A stretch of 64,000 nucleotides of DNA from a bacterium (GCA_029565685.1 JAKQNR010000032.1:124001-188000), one strand, 5' to 3'. Numbered from the stretch's first letter, positions 1 to 8,998 are shown. A program made the numbers and translations. The notes: generated by a model from the letters alone, not told the origin.

Positions 1-128
1 GCGGAATGCGACGCATCGCCGCAGGCTCCTTTGGTTGCCCAAAGAGTTTGCGCGTCCGCATGTCCTGCGCTGATAAGAATGATCAGCAGAAGCATAGGAA
101 CCAGAGACGTAGAAAGCCATGATTTCAT
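1..128 (-). CDS. Secreted protein, N-terminal fragment (cut by the window edge)
   Basis: An open frame of 42 codons starts at an ATG (126-128, minus strand) and runs off the left end. It is preceded by a strong AAGGAGG ribosome site at 134-140. The first 26 residues are a clear signal peptide: Met-Lys-Ser-Trp, a long Leu/Ile core, then a likely cleavage after Ala-Asp-Ala. The mature part begins Gln-Thr-Leu-Trp, but too little is visible to name a family. A TTGACA-N17-TATATT promoter at 863-891 points toward it from about 730 bp upstream. Confidence 0.6.
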   Translation of the reverse strand, partial: MKSWLSTSLVPMLLLIILISAGHADAQTLWATKGACGDASHS

Positions 129-496
129 CTAATCCTCCTTGAAGCCGTGTTTGAAATGCAAATCATCAGAGTCATTCACCTGCGGAGCAAAATGCTGCAG
201 CAGGGGAACGCGAAGAGGGAGGCGTGCCCGTTCGCTGTCATGAGCTTACAACCCAATGTCAACAGCACCAGCGTGTTGTAGCCGGATGGCGCTGATCCTA
301 ATTATGCATGGAGATTTAAGCGAAAAAGAAGGATACTCTGTGCAGTTGTGTAGAACCCCTGAGGAATGCCGGTGCGTTAAGACTACACGCAGATAAGATC
401 ATGCCGGCGTATAAGCGCCAACCAAAAGTCGGCCGGAACCGGACGGGCTTGACCCACCCCGGCACGGATACCACCCTGACTAGCCTGTCGGTAGAG

Positions 497-520
497 ATTA
501 AAGGTCTGAGGACCTTTAAT
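497..520. repeat. Perfect 10-bp inverted repeat
   Basis: ATTAAAGGTC, loop TGAG, GACCTTTAAT. The arms are perfectly complementary with a four-base loop. No U-tract follows on either strand, so it is not a typical intrinsic terminator. It lies inside the region that the minus-strand promoter at 863-891 would transcribe. Confidence 0.6.
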
Positions 521-862
521 GCATATTCCTGGAGCTGCACGTTCAACGACTGTTTTCATTTCGTTGCGAAACAACCTCGAAGGCTGAATCAGCTGAAATG
601 ACACAATCTGCCGATGTTAAACTGCAACGGTTGCTGTTTTATATCTCCACACAATTGAGGGAAGGTAGAACAGATCAGAAACACTCCTGGCGGAATGCTT
701 CTTTGGTGCATCATACTGCTCCTGGCAAATCCTGTTGATTGGATTTCGCCTCTTGCATCACCCGCCTTTCATTACAATGAGTCTGAATGCAACAAAATTG
801 GCTGATAAAAGAAAAATATGACGCATCAGAAAGACTGCATCTTGCTGCGCCTTTCTATGTGA

Positions 863-891
863 AATATACCTCTTTGTCCCTTTATTGTCAA
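863..891 (-). promoter_or_regulatory. Strong sigma70-type promoter
   Basis: On the minus strand a perfect TTGACA (886-891) is separated by 17 bp from TATATT (863-868). The expected transcription start is near 856, reading toward the truncated gene at 1-128. It is the best consensus promoter in the window, yet the nearest downstream start codon is about 730 bp away. Confidence 0.55.
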
Positions 892-1002
892 CATATTTTT
901 ACGACAGCTGGCATGTTGAAATGACAGCACAGGCGAGAAGGGCTTCACCAGGAGGATAGCTTGGTCAGCTGAATAGTCAAAACTGTCGCCTGCCGGTCTG
1001 CA

Positions 1003-2298
1003 TCAGCTGCGGATAATCTGCTGAATGAGCGAAGGAGGGTGCAGCGGGGTGTCGCTTAGGCGAAGGGCGTTCTTTATTTGCTGGACCGCATCGGCAAGAA
1101 CGTCCTTCCGATCAGAGTACAGCGTGGCCAAAAGATCTCCGCGGTGGACTGGATCACCGCATTTTTTCCCCAAAAGTATGCCGGCTTTGTGATCGATCGT
1201 ATCATGCATTTGATTACGTCCACCGCCCAGGGTAACGCAGACTTGACCTACGGCCAAGGCGTCGATGGAGAGGAGGTATCCTTCGCCTTGGCTGCAAATC
1301 GCCTGCTGATACTTGGGCGCCGGGTACCGCTCCGGCTTGAGCAAAAAGGACCGGTCGCCGCCCTGGGCGGCGACCAGAGAGAGAAATTTTTCCAAAGCAG
1401 CGCCGCTGTCGATGATTCGCTCGAGATCCTTTCTGGTTTTTTTCGAACCGGCCAAACGCAACATCTCCGCGCCCAATTCAAAGGTGATCTCCATGAGATC
1501 GCAGGGACCTTGACCCTGAAGCGCCTGCACAGCCTCCTGCACTTCCAGCCAGTTGCCGATGGCCTTGCCGAGCGGCTGTTCCATGGAGGAGAGCACGGCG
1601 CAGGCAGGCAGTCCATACCCATTGGCTGTACGCACGAGATTTTCCGCCAGTGTTTGAGCCGTCTGCAGGTCTTTCATGAAGGCGCCGGAGCCGAATTTCA
1701 CATCCAGGACCAGTCCGGCGGCGCCTTCTGCAAGTTTTTTGCTCAGGATGCTGGCTGTGATCAACGGAACAGAGGCGATGGTGGCCGTGGCATCTCTGAG
1801 CGCATAGATTTTTTTATCCGCCGGCACAATGCGGCTGGTTTGGCCGATCATGGCCACGCCAAGCCGGCGCAATTGCGCTTTGAATTCCGCCATGCTCAGC
1901 GAACAGCGAAATCCGGGGATGGATTCCAATTTATCCAGCGTTCCGCCGGTGTGGCCCAGGCCACGGCCTGAGATCATGGGTACGGTTATGCCCGCGGCGG
2001 CGATCAGCGGCGCCAGAACCAGGGATACTTTGTCGCCCACGCCACCGGTGCTGTGTTTATCGATCTTGGGGCCGGGCACCTGTGAGAGATCGATACGATC
2101 TCCGGACTGAATCATGGCGTCCAGCAGCGCAAGGGTTTCGTTCAGGCTCATGCCCTGCAAATAGATGGCCATCAGCAGGGCGGACATCTGATAGTCCGCT
2201 ATGTCGCCGGCCGTGTATCCATTGACGGCGAAATGAATCTCCTCATCGTTCAGGCAAAGGCCATCACGCTTTTTACCGATGATATCGATGATGCGCAT
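1003..2298 (-). CDS. pdp: Pyrimidine-nucleoside phosphorylase
   Basis: Phosphorolyses thymidine, uridine or deoxyuridine to the free base and (deoxy)ribose-1-phosphate in cytosolic pyrimidine salvage. The 431 residues match the usual length of the thymidine/pyrimidine-nucleoside phosphorylase family. The phosphate-binding KHSTGGVGDK is at residues 81-90 and the family signature SGRGLGHTGGTLDKLE follows at 110-125. The C-terminal alpha/beta lobe is complete. The Met-Arg-Ile-Ile-Asp-Ile-Ile start and overall sequence fit the Bacillus Pdp type better than E. coli DeoA, but substrate range cannot be read from sequence. ATG at 2296-2298 follows a GAGGG ribosome site. It diverges from mtgA across 133 bp that carries a promoter for each gene. 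Confidence 0.95.
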   Translation of the reverse strand: MRIIDIIGKKRDGLCLNDEEIHFAVNGYTAGDIADYQMSALLMAIYLQGMSLNETLALLDAMIQSGDRIDLSQVPGPKIDKHSTGGVGDKVSLVLAPLIAAAGITVPMISGRGLGHTGGTLDKLESIPGFRCSLSMAEFKAQLRRLGVAMIGQTSRIVPADKKIYALRDATATIASVPLITASILSKKLAEGAAGLVLDVKFGSGAFMKDLQTAQTLAENLVRTANGYGLPACAVLSSMEQPLGKAIGNWLEVQEAVQALQGQGPCDLMEITFELGAEMLRLAGSKKTRKDLERIIDSGAALEKFLSLVAAQGGDRSFLLKPERYPAPKYQQAICSQGEGYLLSIDALAVGQVCVTLGGGRNQMHDTIDHKAGILLGKKCGDPVHRGDLLATLYSDRKDVLADAVQQIKNALRLSDTPLHPPSLIQQIIRS

Positions 2299-2332
2299 AA
2301 CAAGCCCTCATCTCATAGCCCTGCGAGAGCTT

Positions 2333-2361
2333 AAAATAAGTATCTCCATTGTGCTATTCAA
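2333..2361 (-). promoter_or_regulatory. Promoter for the nucleoside phosphorylase gene
   Basis: Minus strand TTGAAT (2356-2361), 17-bp spacer, TATTTT (2333-2338). The predicted start near 2327 is about 28 bp from the ATG at 2298. It is back-to-back with the mtgA promoter at 2372-2399. Confidence 0.5.
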
Positions 2362-2371
2362 TAGAAAAAGC

Positions 2372-2399
2372 TTGCACTCCAGCCGGTTTTTAATATATT
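2372..2399 (+). promoter_or_regulatory. Promoter for mtgA
   Basis: TTGCAC (2372-2377), 16-bp spacer, TATATT (2394-2399). The predicted start near 2406 gives a leader of about 26 nt before the ATG at 2432. This supports the shorter mtgA start over an upstream in-frame ATG at 2279. Confidence 0.5.
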
Positions 2400-2431
2400 T
2401 TCAGCTGAGTCAATTAAACAGAGGAATCCTC

Positions 2432-3238
2432 ATGGACCCCATAATCGACCGTCCGACGGCGCCGCGCCGGACTCCTCTGGGGAGATGGATCCTGATATCG
2501 CTGGGCATCCTGCTGTTGGTCTTTTTAAGCGTGATCATTGTCACCGCCGTGTCCGGCTGCAGGGAGATCAGCTCTCTGAGGACGAAAAATCCGACCGAGA
2601 CGGCGATGATGCGCTATCGGCAGCAGCAGGCTGGCCGAAAGGAGCGCAAACCTGTGCATCTCTCCAGTTGGTCGCCGCTGTCTTCTATCTCGCCGCTGTT
2701 GATTCAGGCGGTGCTGATAGCAGAAGACGACAAGTTCTTTCAGCATGACGGCTTTGACTGGGAGGGCATCAAGGTCGCCATGGAGAAGGATTTGGATCGA
2801 AAACGCTTTTCCGCAGGCGGCTCCACCATCACGCAACAACTGGTGAAAAATCTTTATCTAAGTCCGTCAAAAAATCCTCTGCGCAAACTGCGCGAGGCGG
2901 TGCTGGCGGTGCAGATGGAAAAAATGTGCAGTAAAAAACGGATTCTGGAGCTTTATCTCAATGTCATCGAGTGGGGGCCGGGCATTTATGGCATCGGGTC
3001 TGCAAGCCGTCATTATTTTCACAAACCGCCCGCTGACCTGCAGGCCGGCGAGGCGATCCGGCTCGCTTCTGTGCTGCCCAATCCTTCGCGCTACTCTCCA
3101 GTCCGTGATACGAACCGGCGCATGCGCCGGCAGCGGTTGCGGCTGGCTGAAATTTTGTTCAAACGCGGACTGGTGGATGAGGCCGCCTATCAGCAGCTGA
3201 CTGTTGAATTTTCCGCTATGACGACGGATCATCCTTAG
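2432..3238 (+). CDS. mtgA: Monofunctional biosynthetic peptidoglycan transglycosylase
   Basis: A GT51 glycosyltransferase that polymerises lipid II into glycan strands at the outer face of the inner membrane. The 268 residues have one N-terminal membrane anchor (about 19-41) and a GT51 domain. The catalytic Glu lies in the AEDDKFFQHDG motif (98-106) and GGSTITQQLVKN follows at 129-140. The KRILELYLN and GIYGIG blocks are also present. There is no transpeptidase domain, and the length fits the MtgA family. The ATG at 2432 has a GAGGAA ribosome site and sits just after the promoter. An in-frame ATG at 2279 lies inside the divergent gene and would add a non-conserved 51-residue extension. It converges on the LamG gene, with a terminator between them. 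Confidence 0.93.
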   Translation: MDPIIDRPTAPRRTPLGRWILISLGILLLVFLSVIIVTAVSGCREISSLRTKNPTETAMMRYRQQQAGRKERKPVHLSSWSPLSSISPLLIQAVLIAEDDKFFQHDGFDWEGIKVAMEKDLDRKRFSAGGSTITQQLVKNLYLSPSKNPLRKLREAVLAVQMEKMCSKKRILELYLNVIEWGPGIYGIGSASRHYFHKPPADLQAGEAIRLASVLPNPSRYSPVRDTNRRMRRQRLRLAEILFKRGLVDEAAYQQLTVEFSAMTTDHP

Positions 3239-3252
3239 CGCCGCAAGCAGGC

Positions 3253-3299
3253 AAAAAAAAACGGCACGAGGATAAACCAGTGTTCATACCTCGTGCCGT
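3253..3299 (-). terminator. Intrinsic terminator of the LamG protein gene
   Basis: A perfect 11-bp stem ACGGCACGAGG / CCTCGTGCCGT (3261-3271 with 3289-3299) has a 17-nt loop. On the minus strand a run of eight or nine U residues follows, from the A-tract at 3253-3261. It sits 20 bp past the minus-strand stop codon at 3320. Confidence 0.85.
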
Positions 3300-3319
3300 A
3301 GCGAAGATTTCAGCTCGGT

Positions 3320-6300
3320 TTATTTGAGCATCAACATTCGTTTGGTCGCGCTGAACTGGCCGGCGCGCAGACGATAGAAATAAACGCCCGACGCCGCCGC
3401 CTGTCCGTTTGAATCCATGCCGTTCCAATAGGCCTGATGCCGACCCGGCTGAGCGGCTCCATGCCAGATCTCAGCGATCCTTCGGCCGCTCAGATCATAG
3501 ATCTCCAGGGAGGCATCCACCGCCTCTTTTTGCGCCGGGATCTCAAAGGTGATCAGCGTGCCGGCGTTAAAGGGGTTGGGATAATTCTGGTTCAGGGCAA
3601 ACCGCTCCGGCTGAATCAGCTGAGCTGCCGCCGTTGGCGCGGGCGGTTCGCTCTTTTTCGGCGCCGCAGCGATCGGCCGGTCGCTCACCACCCACTGGGG
3701 ATCCGCATCATCGCTCACAGACAGTTCGCCTAATCTGCCGCTATGGGCGTTCGCAGATCGGTCGGCGGCCGCCTGACCTGCCCCCTCGTTGAATGAGAAA
3801 CAGGCGACCAGATTGGCCTCAGCGCCGGTCAGGGTTTGATACATGGTGGCGGCGATCTCCGACTGGCTGCGCACAGCGTTCCAGATCCGCACTTCATCGA
3901 GCCAACCCTGATAATGATATTCCGTGCCGGCTGCGCTCTTTTTGGCGCCGAGAATCAAGCTGTTCACCAGTGAACGGGGCGCCACAGTTGCGGCCTTGCT
4001 GCTTTCTTCCTTGCCGTTGATGTAGATTTTGGCAGTAGCGCCGTCAAAAGTCGCAGCAACGTGGTACCAGGTATCCTTGGCCAGAACGGTGGTGGACGGA
4101 CCCACGGGAGTGGTCATCGCAGAACCGCCCGGAATGGCGGTGCGCAACGCGCCGCTCATTTTTCCGCTGGCGCCGTAAAAGCCCATATAGTATTCGTCCC
4201 AGGAGCCCTTTTCCATAATCCGGGTCCACTTCTGCGCCGGCGTGCTCGTCTTCATCCAGAACTCGATGGTGAACCGCGTGGACACGTTCAGGCTGGCGGC
4301 ATGGGGGATCTCCACGAAATCATTGACGCCGTCAAAGTACAGCGCATATTCATTCTCGCTCGGAACGGACGGTTTGGCAACGATGGCGAAAACCGAATCG
4401 CTCTGATCGCTCGGCGTTTCGCTGCTGGCGGCTGCTACTCGAACCAGACATGAATCGGAGAGGCCGGTCGGCAAGGTCCACTGGATGGTGTCGGAGGCTG
4501 CTTGATTCTCCGCCAGGGTGTTCCAAATTTTGCCATTATCAACACTGTAAAAGACATTGACCAGACCGGTAAACTGCTTGCTGATCCAGCCGACCGCTTG
4601 GGAACTGGCTGCTTGCCACTTTTCTCCGCCGTTGGGGATTCGCACAATGATCTGCGGCGGCGGATCGACAATCGCAAATTCATTATGGTTTTGATCTGCA
4701 GGACAATCGCCCGGATTTCCCGCGGTCACTCGAATATGCGCCGATTCGCAGTTTTCGTTTGGAACCTGCCAGAGATACGATCCATCGTTGGCGGTCTGAT
4801 CAGTGATGAGAACGGGCTGTTTAAAGGTCCGTTCAGTCGAGTATTCGATGCAGACTTTATCGCCGATGCCCGAGGAGGACCATTTGATCTCAAAGGTGCT
4901 GCCATGAGGAATCTGCTCCCAGCCGTGTGGGCTGGTCAATTCGATCCACTTGGAGGGAGAGGCTGAGATGCGGGCGGCGAGGTCGTTGGTGATCCGAATC
5001 TGGTCCAAGCGGCAATGCGGCTCGCGGGCGCGGAACTTGAGCGTATGCTGGCCGGCGGACAGATTCAACAACACTGGTTTCACTTCTGCATTGGGATAAC
5101 CGGATGAACTGCCGCGATCAGCCAGGGTCTCCCAGATCCAGCGGTCTCTTTTTTGCGTGTCCCAAATTTTCTCCGCACCGCCGTCCAGGCTCCAATAAAT
5201 GGAGTTGGCCGATCCACCCACGGCGCGGGTGCGGCCCCAAATGACATAGAGCCCGGCCTGGTCGATCGTGAAGGGGATCGAGACGGCGCCGACGTTTTCT
5301 TTTTTGCTAAAGACAAAACCACATTCAAACGCTCGGCCGTCCACACTGGTTTGCATTCGGTCAGCGAGCACGCCCTCTTCAGCTTCCTTGATAATGGTTT
5401 GTATCCAATTGCCAGGATCTAAAAAAGTCATCTCATTGTCGCTGTCGTCCATCATGGCCGCGCTGTCCGGATGAGCGACACGGAACAGGCCATGCGTGGT
5501 CGCCACACCGGGCACATAGGTGGCCAGGCTGCCGGTATTGGCCACGCGATATCCCAGTATGCTCCAGCCTGCGCCGCCATCGGATGAGTAGAGCACATTC
5601 ACCTGCGTGAGCTCAGGATTCACCGCCCAGGTGATGGTGAGCGCTGAAGCGATGGGAAGGACGGTGGCGGCGTTGGGCGTCAACAGGTTGAAGCCGATCG
5701 CTGCAGCGGAGGGCTGCCAGAGCGGATCATTTCCATCGACTGCGTCCGTCGTGCCCAGCCGGCCGTTGACGCTGTGCACCGAGGCGTCAGCGACGAGTTG
5801 TCCGCTCCCTTCATCCAACCGGTAGTAGGCGATCAACCCGGGCTCTGCACCGGTCAGGGTCGCACCGCGGTCCTTTTTGATCTGCTCATTCGTGCGTGCG
5901 ATATTCCACAGCCGCACCTCATCGACGCCGCCGTTCAGCGGCCGGTCCAGCGCGCTGCGGTTGCCGATGATCAAATCAGTGCTTTGATCAGTGGGCAATG
6001 ACAAACTTGGGTGCGCGAGCGATGCTACTGGATTGCCGTCATAGAACAGCGTGGCAGTGACGATGGAGGCGCTAGTGCTGCATCGGACTGCCACATGATG
6101 CCATCCAACAGTCACAGTGTTGTTGGGGGAGTTCAATTCCGGGCTTCCCAGGGGTCCGCGAAAGCCGAAGGTGTTGTTCGAGCCCAAGTAGAAGGCAAAG
6201 ACGTTTTCCCGATCCGCTAACCGATCATAGTTGCTGTAGGCGCTGCGATTGATCCAGGCCTCCATAGTATAGTCGCCCGAGAGGGTATTTAGAACCGGCG

Positions 6301-6415
6301 CGAACGTTACCTGTACGGCATCGTCCAGGCCGTCAAAGGTCAATTGACTGCCGGCGTGTCCCAGCGCAAACGCCAGCGCGGGCACGGCCAATAAAATGAG
6401 CAACAACTTTTTCAT
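3320..6415 (-). CDS. Large secreted LamG-domain protein with a T9SS-type C-terminal domain
   Basis: A 1031-residue extracellular or cell-surface protein, probably binding carbohydrate or matrix. From the N-terminus it has a signal peptide ending near Ala-Leu-Gly (about 20), a LamG/concanavalin-like domain (about 22-210), an Ig-like stretch (about 240-320) and a CBM6/35-like beta-sandwich (about 340-475). Two repeats of the IPNGGEKW type follow (about 490-680), then a second LamG domain (about 690-890). The last 85 residues are a sorting domain with the NYPNPFN motif, a GRRI turn and a final GVYFYRLRAG segment. That C-terminal domain is typical of type IX secretion cargo and FlgD-like domains in FCB bacteria. 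No catalytic residues were recognised. The ATG has an AAGGAG site. A possible promoter lies far upstream (6920-6947). Confidence 0.85.
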   Translation of the reverse strand: MKKLLLILLAVPALAFALGHAGSQLTFDGLDDAVQVTFAPVLNTLSGDYTMEAWINRSAYSNYDRLADRENVFAFYLGSNNTFGFRGPLGSPELNSPNNTVTVGWHHVAVRCSTSASIVTATLFYDGNPVASLAHPSLSLPTDQSTDLIIGNRSALDRPLNGGVDEVRLWNIARTNEQIKKDRGATLTGAEPGLIAYYRLDEGSGQLVADASVHSVNGRLGTTDAVDGNDPLWQPSAAAIGFNLLTPNAATVLPIASALTITWAVNPELTQVNVLYSSDGGAGWSILGYRVANTGSLATYVPGVATTHGLFRVAHPDSAAMMDDSDNEMTFLDPGNWIQTIIKEAEEGVLADRMQTSVDGRAFECGFVFSKKENVGAVSIPFTIDQAGLYVIWGRTRAVGGSANSIYWSLDGGAEKIWDTQKRDRWIWETLADRGSSSGYPNAEVKPVLLNLSAGQHTLKFRAREPHCRLDQIRITNDLAARISASPSKWIELTSPHGWEQIPHGSTFEIKWSSSGIGDKVCIEYSTERTFKQPVLITDQTANDGSYLWQVPNENCESAHIRVTAGNPGDCPADQNHNEFAIVDPPPQIIVRIPNGGEKWQAASSQAVGWISKQFTGLVNVFYSVDNGKIWNTLAENQAASDTIQWTLPTGLSDSCLVRVAAASSETPSDQSDSVFAIVAKPSVPSENEYALYFDGVNDFVEIPHAASLNVSTRFTIEFWMKTSTPAQKWTRIMEKGSWDEYYMGFYGASGKMSGALRTAIPGGSAMTTPVGPSTTVLAKDTWYHVAATFDGATAKIYINGKEESSKAATVAPRSLVNSLILGAKKSAAGTEYHYQGWLDEVRIWNAVRSQSEIAATMYQTLTGAEANLVACFSFNEGAGQAAADRSANAHSGRLGELSVSDDADPQWVVSDRPIAAAPKKSEPPAPTAAAQLIQPERFALNQNYPNPFNAGTLITFEIPAQKEAVDASLEIYDLSGRRIAEIWHGAAQPGRHQAYWNGMDSNGQAAASGVYFYRLRAGQFSATKRMLMLK

Positions 6416-7000
6416 AACATCTCCTTTGTAGCAAAAAGTTTTTCTGAAAATTGGTTACAGGGAAGGTGGGTAAAGACTTTTCGCATCAGGGTGCAACCAA
6501 TATCGTTCAGTTTGGACTCCTCCTGTTTTTAATTTGAATGAGCGCGCCTGCTGCGCTGGTGGAGAGTGTATTCACTCACTGCACGCTTCGACGGACCGAT
6601 TGACAACCAGGCAGCCTTGCCTCGGTAATCACAGAGTCAAAAAGATTAGGCTATGAATCATTCTGGTCACTTGACCACGGGCCATGGCGGCGAATAAAAG
6701 CATGCGGCCATTTCACACTGCTGATAGGAAAAACGCATTTACTGTGTACGAGTTCCGTAGTGGATACAGGTATTTCTTTTGCTGGTCTGTATGCTGCCTT
6801 GCACTAATACATTGTAAGGGATGTGTTGTTTTTCAACACGCCGATCAGAGGATGCGAATCAGGGCCAACAAGGCTAGGAAAGGGGGGCAGGTCGCTGCAC
6901 AACCTGCTTAACACTATTAAATTTATCAGTTCAGCGGCCATTGTCAAGTATTTTTTTCAGCCGATTTTTAAAAAGATTGCGGTCGGTTCGGCGCAGCCGT
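6416..7000. other. 585-bp intergenic stretch upstream of the LamG gene
   Basis: No credible gene is seen; a plus-strand frame at 6684-6911 lacks a ribosome site. The stretch holds a promoter-like TTGACA-N16-TAAATT on the minus strand at 6920-6947. It also holds a second purine-rich AGGAGGAG tract at 6517-6524 (minus), about 100 nt before the LamG start codon, with no ATG suitably placed after it. If the promoter is real the LamG gene has a leader of almost 500 nt. Confidence 0.45.
6920..6947 (-). promoter_or_regulatory. Promoter candidate for the LamG gene
   Basis: Minus strand TTGACA (6942-6947), 16-bp spacer, TAAATTTA beginning at 6925 and read downward. The -10 fits the Bacteroidetes-like TAnnTT pattern seen elsewhere in the window. 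The distance to the start codon (about 500 nt) is large, so an additional promoter closer to the gene is possible. Confidence 0.35.
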
Positions 7001-8122
7001 TCATTGGCTGAGAATGCGGCGAACGGCCTGCAGGCCTTTAACCCGATGATTGCTGTAATTTTTATCCGCTGGATTAAAGCTGTTGATGCGCACCAGCCCG
7101 TCGCTGTGAATAAATTGTCGATTGCCGATATAGAGGGCTACATGGGTGATGCGCTGCGGATTGGCGCCGAAGAACAATAGATCCGCCGGCTTGAGCTGCT
7201 GGTAGGTGGAATCAAAGGCCACGGGGGAACCGGCATGAACCTGCATGTTGGCATCCCGCGGCAGGGCGATGTGGTGCAGCTGGTATACGATGCGGGTCAA
7301 ACCCGAACAATCAAATCCCTTGGCCGAGTTGCCGCCCCAAAGATAAGGGATACCGATGAACTGACGGGCGGTCTGCACCAGACGTTCCGCGCTTGGCTGT
7401 GGCTGAAGGCGAAAAGTCCGGTAATCGCTCACCTGCTCGGTTCGCAGGTAGCCGGTGCGGCCGTCGGGCAATTGCACCAGCATCCATTTGCCCTGTTTTT
7501 TTAATCTCGCCACGCGGCAGCCGCCGACGATGTCGCTGATGGGATCGGATCGTTCATTTTTTTCGCTGTAGATCGTAGCCACGCGTCCCAGGTAGATGAC
7601 CTGGTCCATGGCTTGCCAGCGGGAGAATTCTTCTTGATCCATCTCCTGCACCGACGCGCTCTCCATCCAACCCAGGTAACCGTCCTCCAGCTTGATAAAA
7701 TAAAAAGCGCCGCGGCGTTTGAGCAAAGTGACCGGCTCGCCCAGCAGACCCTGGCTGATCATCTCCATGTCATGGTCCGGCTGCCGCCGCAAAAAGCCGG
7801 TGCTGACGCGCAGAATTCCGCGCGTTTTCTTGCCGAGCGAAGGCGCGGGAAGCAAGGTAATGGCATCCTGGACTCGCGGAAACACCCGGCGGCTGCGGAC
7901 CACCAGAGAATCGCGGAAAACTGCATGCGAGGTTTCCCCCTTGAGCACCAAGACGCTGTCCACGGTTTCGCCGTAAACCGCCACATAATCCAGTCTTTTT
8001 TCCGGACAGATTTCCTCGCGGGTTTGGCTGATGAGCAGGTCCAATTCACGCGGGCTGGTGTCCTTCACTTGGGCCAGACCAAGGGATGCGAAAATCAGCG
8101 GCAGTAAACCATTCCAACGCAC
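7001..8122 (-). CDS. NlpC/P60-family cell-wall peptidase with SH3-like domains
   Basis: A C40 cysteine peptidase, expected to cleave gamma-D-Glu-diaminopimelate bonds in peptidoglycan stem peptides in the periplasm. The 373 residues begin with a short signal peptide ending near Gly-Leu-Ala, then two SH3b-like segments (about 120-235). The C-terminal NlpC/P60 domain has the triad Cys272 in FDCSG, His327 in THVALYIG and His339 in FIHS. The start is taken as GTG 8120-8122, which sits four bases after GGAGAAG; a TTG at 8134 is the only longer alternative and overlaps that ribosome site. It lies 75 bp downstream of the YciO-type gene on the same strand, so co-transcription is likely. Confidence 0.88.
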   Translation of the reverse strand: MRWNGLLPLIFASLGLAQVKDTSPRELDLLISQTREEICPEKRLDYVAVYGETVDSVLVLKGETSHAVFRDSLVVRSRRVFPRVQDAITLLPAPSLGKKTRGILRVSTGFLRRQPDHDMEMISQGLLGEPVTLLKRRGAFYFIKLEDGYLGWMESASVQEMDQEEFSRWQAMDQVIYLGRVATIYSEKNERSDPISDIVGGCRVARLKKQGKWMLVQLPDGRTGYLRTEQVSDYRTFRLQPQPSAERLVQTARQFIGIPYLWGGNSAKGFDCSGLTRIVYQLHHIALPRDANMQVHAGSPVAFDSTYQQLKPADLLFFGANPQRITHVALYIGNRQFIHSDGLVRINSFNPADKNYSNHRVKGLQAVRRILSQ

Positions 8123-8197
8123 AGGCTTCTCCAAAGAATAAGAAACAGGTCTTCAAAGACATTCGTCGCCGGCTTGGTCCTGATGCCGGCAACGCCG

Positions 8198-8812
8198 TTA
8201 AAATTGAGAAACATCTCCTTTGCCGGTCCGCAGCACCGCAAAGGGTTCTCGACTGAGGTCGATGATGCTGGACGGGGTCAATCCGCCTGGTCCGGCAGCC
8301 AGAAACAGGTCGGCTAAGTGATAAAACGTATCCATGATCTCATCCGGATCATTGAGATAGGGCTGATCCGCCAGGCTGGCGCTGGTGCTGATGATGGGAT
8401 TGGAAAACAGCTCAAGCAAACGTCGGCACACCGGGTGATCGGGGACGCGAATGCCCACGGTCTTGCGTTTCTCCAAAAGGAGTTTGGGCACCAGGCGGGA
8501 GGCCTCCAGGATAAAGGTATAGGGTCCAGGCAGCAGATGCTTCATCACTTTATAGGCCGGTGTGGAGACATGCGCATAACGGGCGATCTCCTTCAGATCC
8601 GGACAGATAAAGCTGAGCAATTTTCGCTTGTTTTTGCCTTTGATCTGATAGATCCGTTCCAACCCTTTTTTATTGAGCAGATCACAGCCCAATCCATACA
8701 CCGTATCGGTGGGGTAGATGATCAATCCGCCTTCCCTGAGAACATCCACCGCTTTTTGCAGCAGGCGTTCCTGCGGATGATCCGGATGAATTTCATAGCG
8801 AATCAAAGCCAT
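8198..8812 (-). CDS. yciO: Sua5/YciO/YrdC/YwlC family protein, YciO type
   Basis: A YrdC-fold protein of 204 residues. Family members make L-threonylcarbamoyladenylate for tRNA t6A37 synthesis, but the YciO branch is less well characterised and its activity may differ. Features that favour YciO over TsaC are the IHPDHPQERLLQKAV start, YPTDTVYGLGC, LLPGPYTFILEA, the EKRKTVGIRVP block, and the C-terminal SIIDLSREPFAVLRTGKGDV. No C-terminal Sua5 domain is present. ATG at 8810-8812. It is probably first in a two-gene unit with the NlpC/P60 gene. Confidence 0.85.
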   Translation of the reverse strand: MALIRYEIHPDHPQERLLQKAVDVLREGGLIIYPTDTVYGLGCDLLNKKGLERIYQIKGKNKRKLLSFICPDLKEIARYAHVSTPAYKVMKHLLPGPYTFILEASRLVPKLLLEKRKTVGIRVPDHPVCRRLLELFSNPIISTSASLADQPYLNDPDEIMDTFYHLADLFLAAGPGGLTPSSIIDLSREPFAVLRTGKGDVSQF

Positions 8813-8970
8813 TGTCTTAACTTATTTTTCGCCGCTTCAAACAGACTGACAACTTGAACAATTTACTACAATTTAACCAATAGTAAAACAGAAAAGTGAA
8901 AATCCATGGCGTTTGCCAACGATTTAACTGGAAAGAATTAAACGGTTACCGATCTGTGTGAAAAAAAAGC

Positions 8971-8998
8971 TTGTTAATCGATTAGAATATCCTATATT
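8971..8998 (+). promoter_or_regulatory. Promoter for the acyl-CoA synthetase gene
   Basis: TTGTTA (8971-8976), 16-bp spacer, TATATT (8993-8998), giving a start near 9005. The possible GTG start at 8958 lies upstream of this promoter, which supports the ATG at 9048 as the true start. Confidence 0.45.

Larger units (their letters stand above)
129..1002. other. 874-bp intergenic stretch, no convincing gene
   Basis: No reading frame here has a ribosome site together with protein-like composition. The short frames at 316-546 (minus), 383-604 (minus) and 401-601 (plus) overlap one another and look like chance openings. What can be seen is a strong minus-strand promoter (863-891) and a perfect 10-bp hairpin (497-520). 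GC-rich, partly self-complementary sequence at about 370-480 contrasts with AT-rich flanks. The stretch could be a long 5' leader of the truncated gene at 1-128 or a separate non-coding RNA. Confidence 0.5.

Noticed and set aside
401..601. 66-codon plus-strand frame in the first intergenic region
   Set aside because: It overlaps equally long frames on the other strand, has no ribosome site, and is amino-acid-poor in hydrophobic core residues.
1078..1971. A 297-codon plus-strand frame opposite the nucleoside phosphorylase gene
   Set aside because: It is the antisense shadow of a strongly conserved enzyme, with no ribosome site and no recognisable domain.
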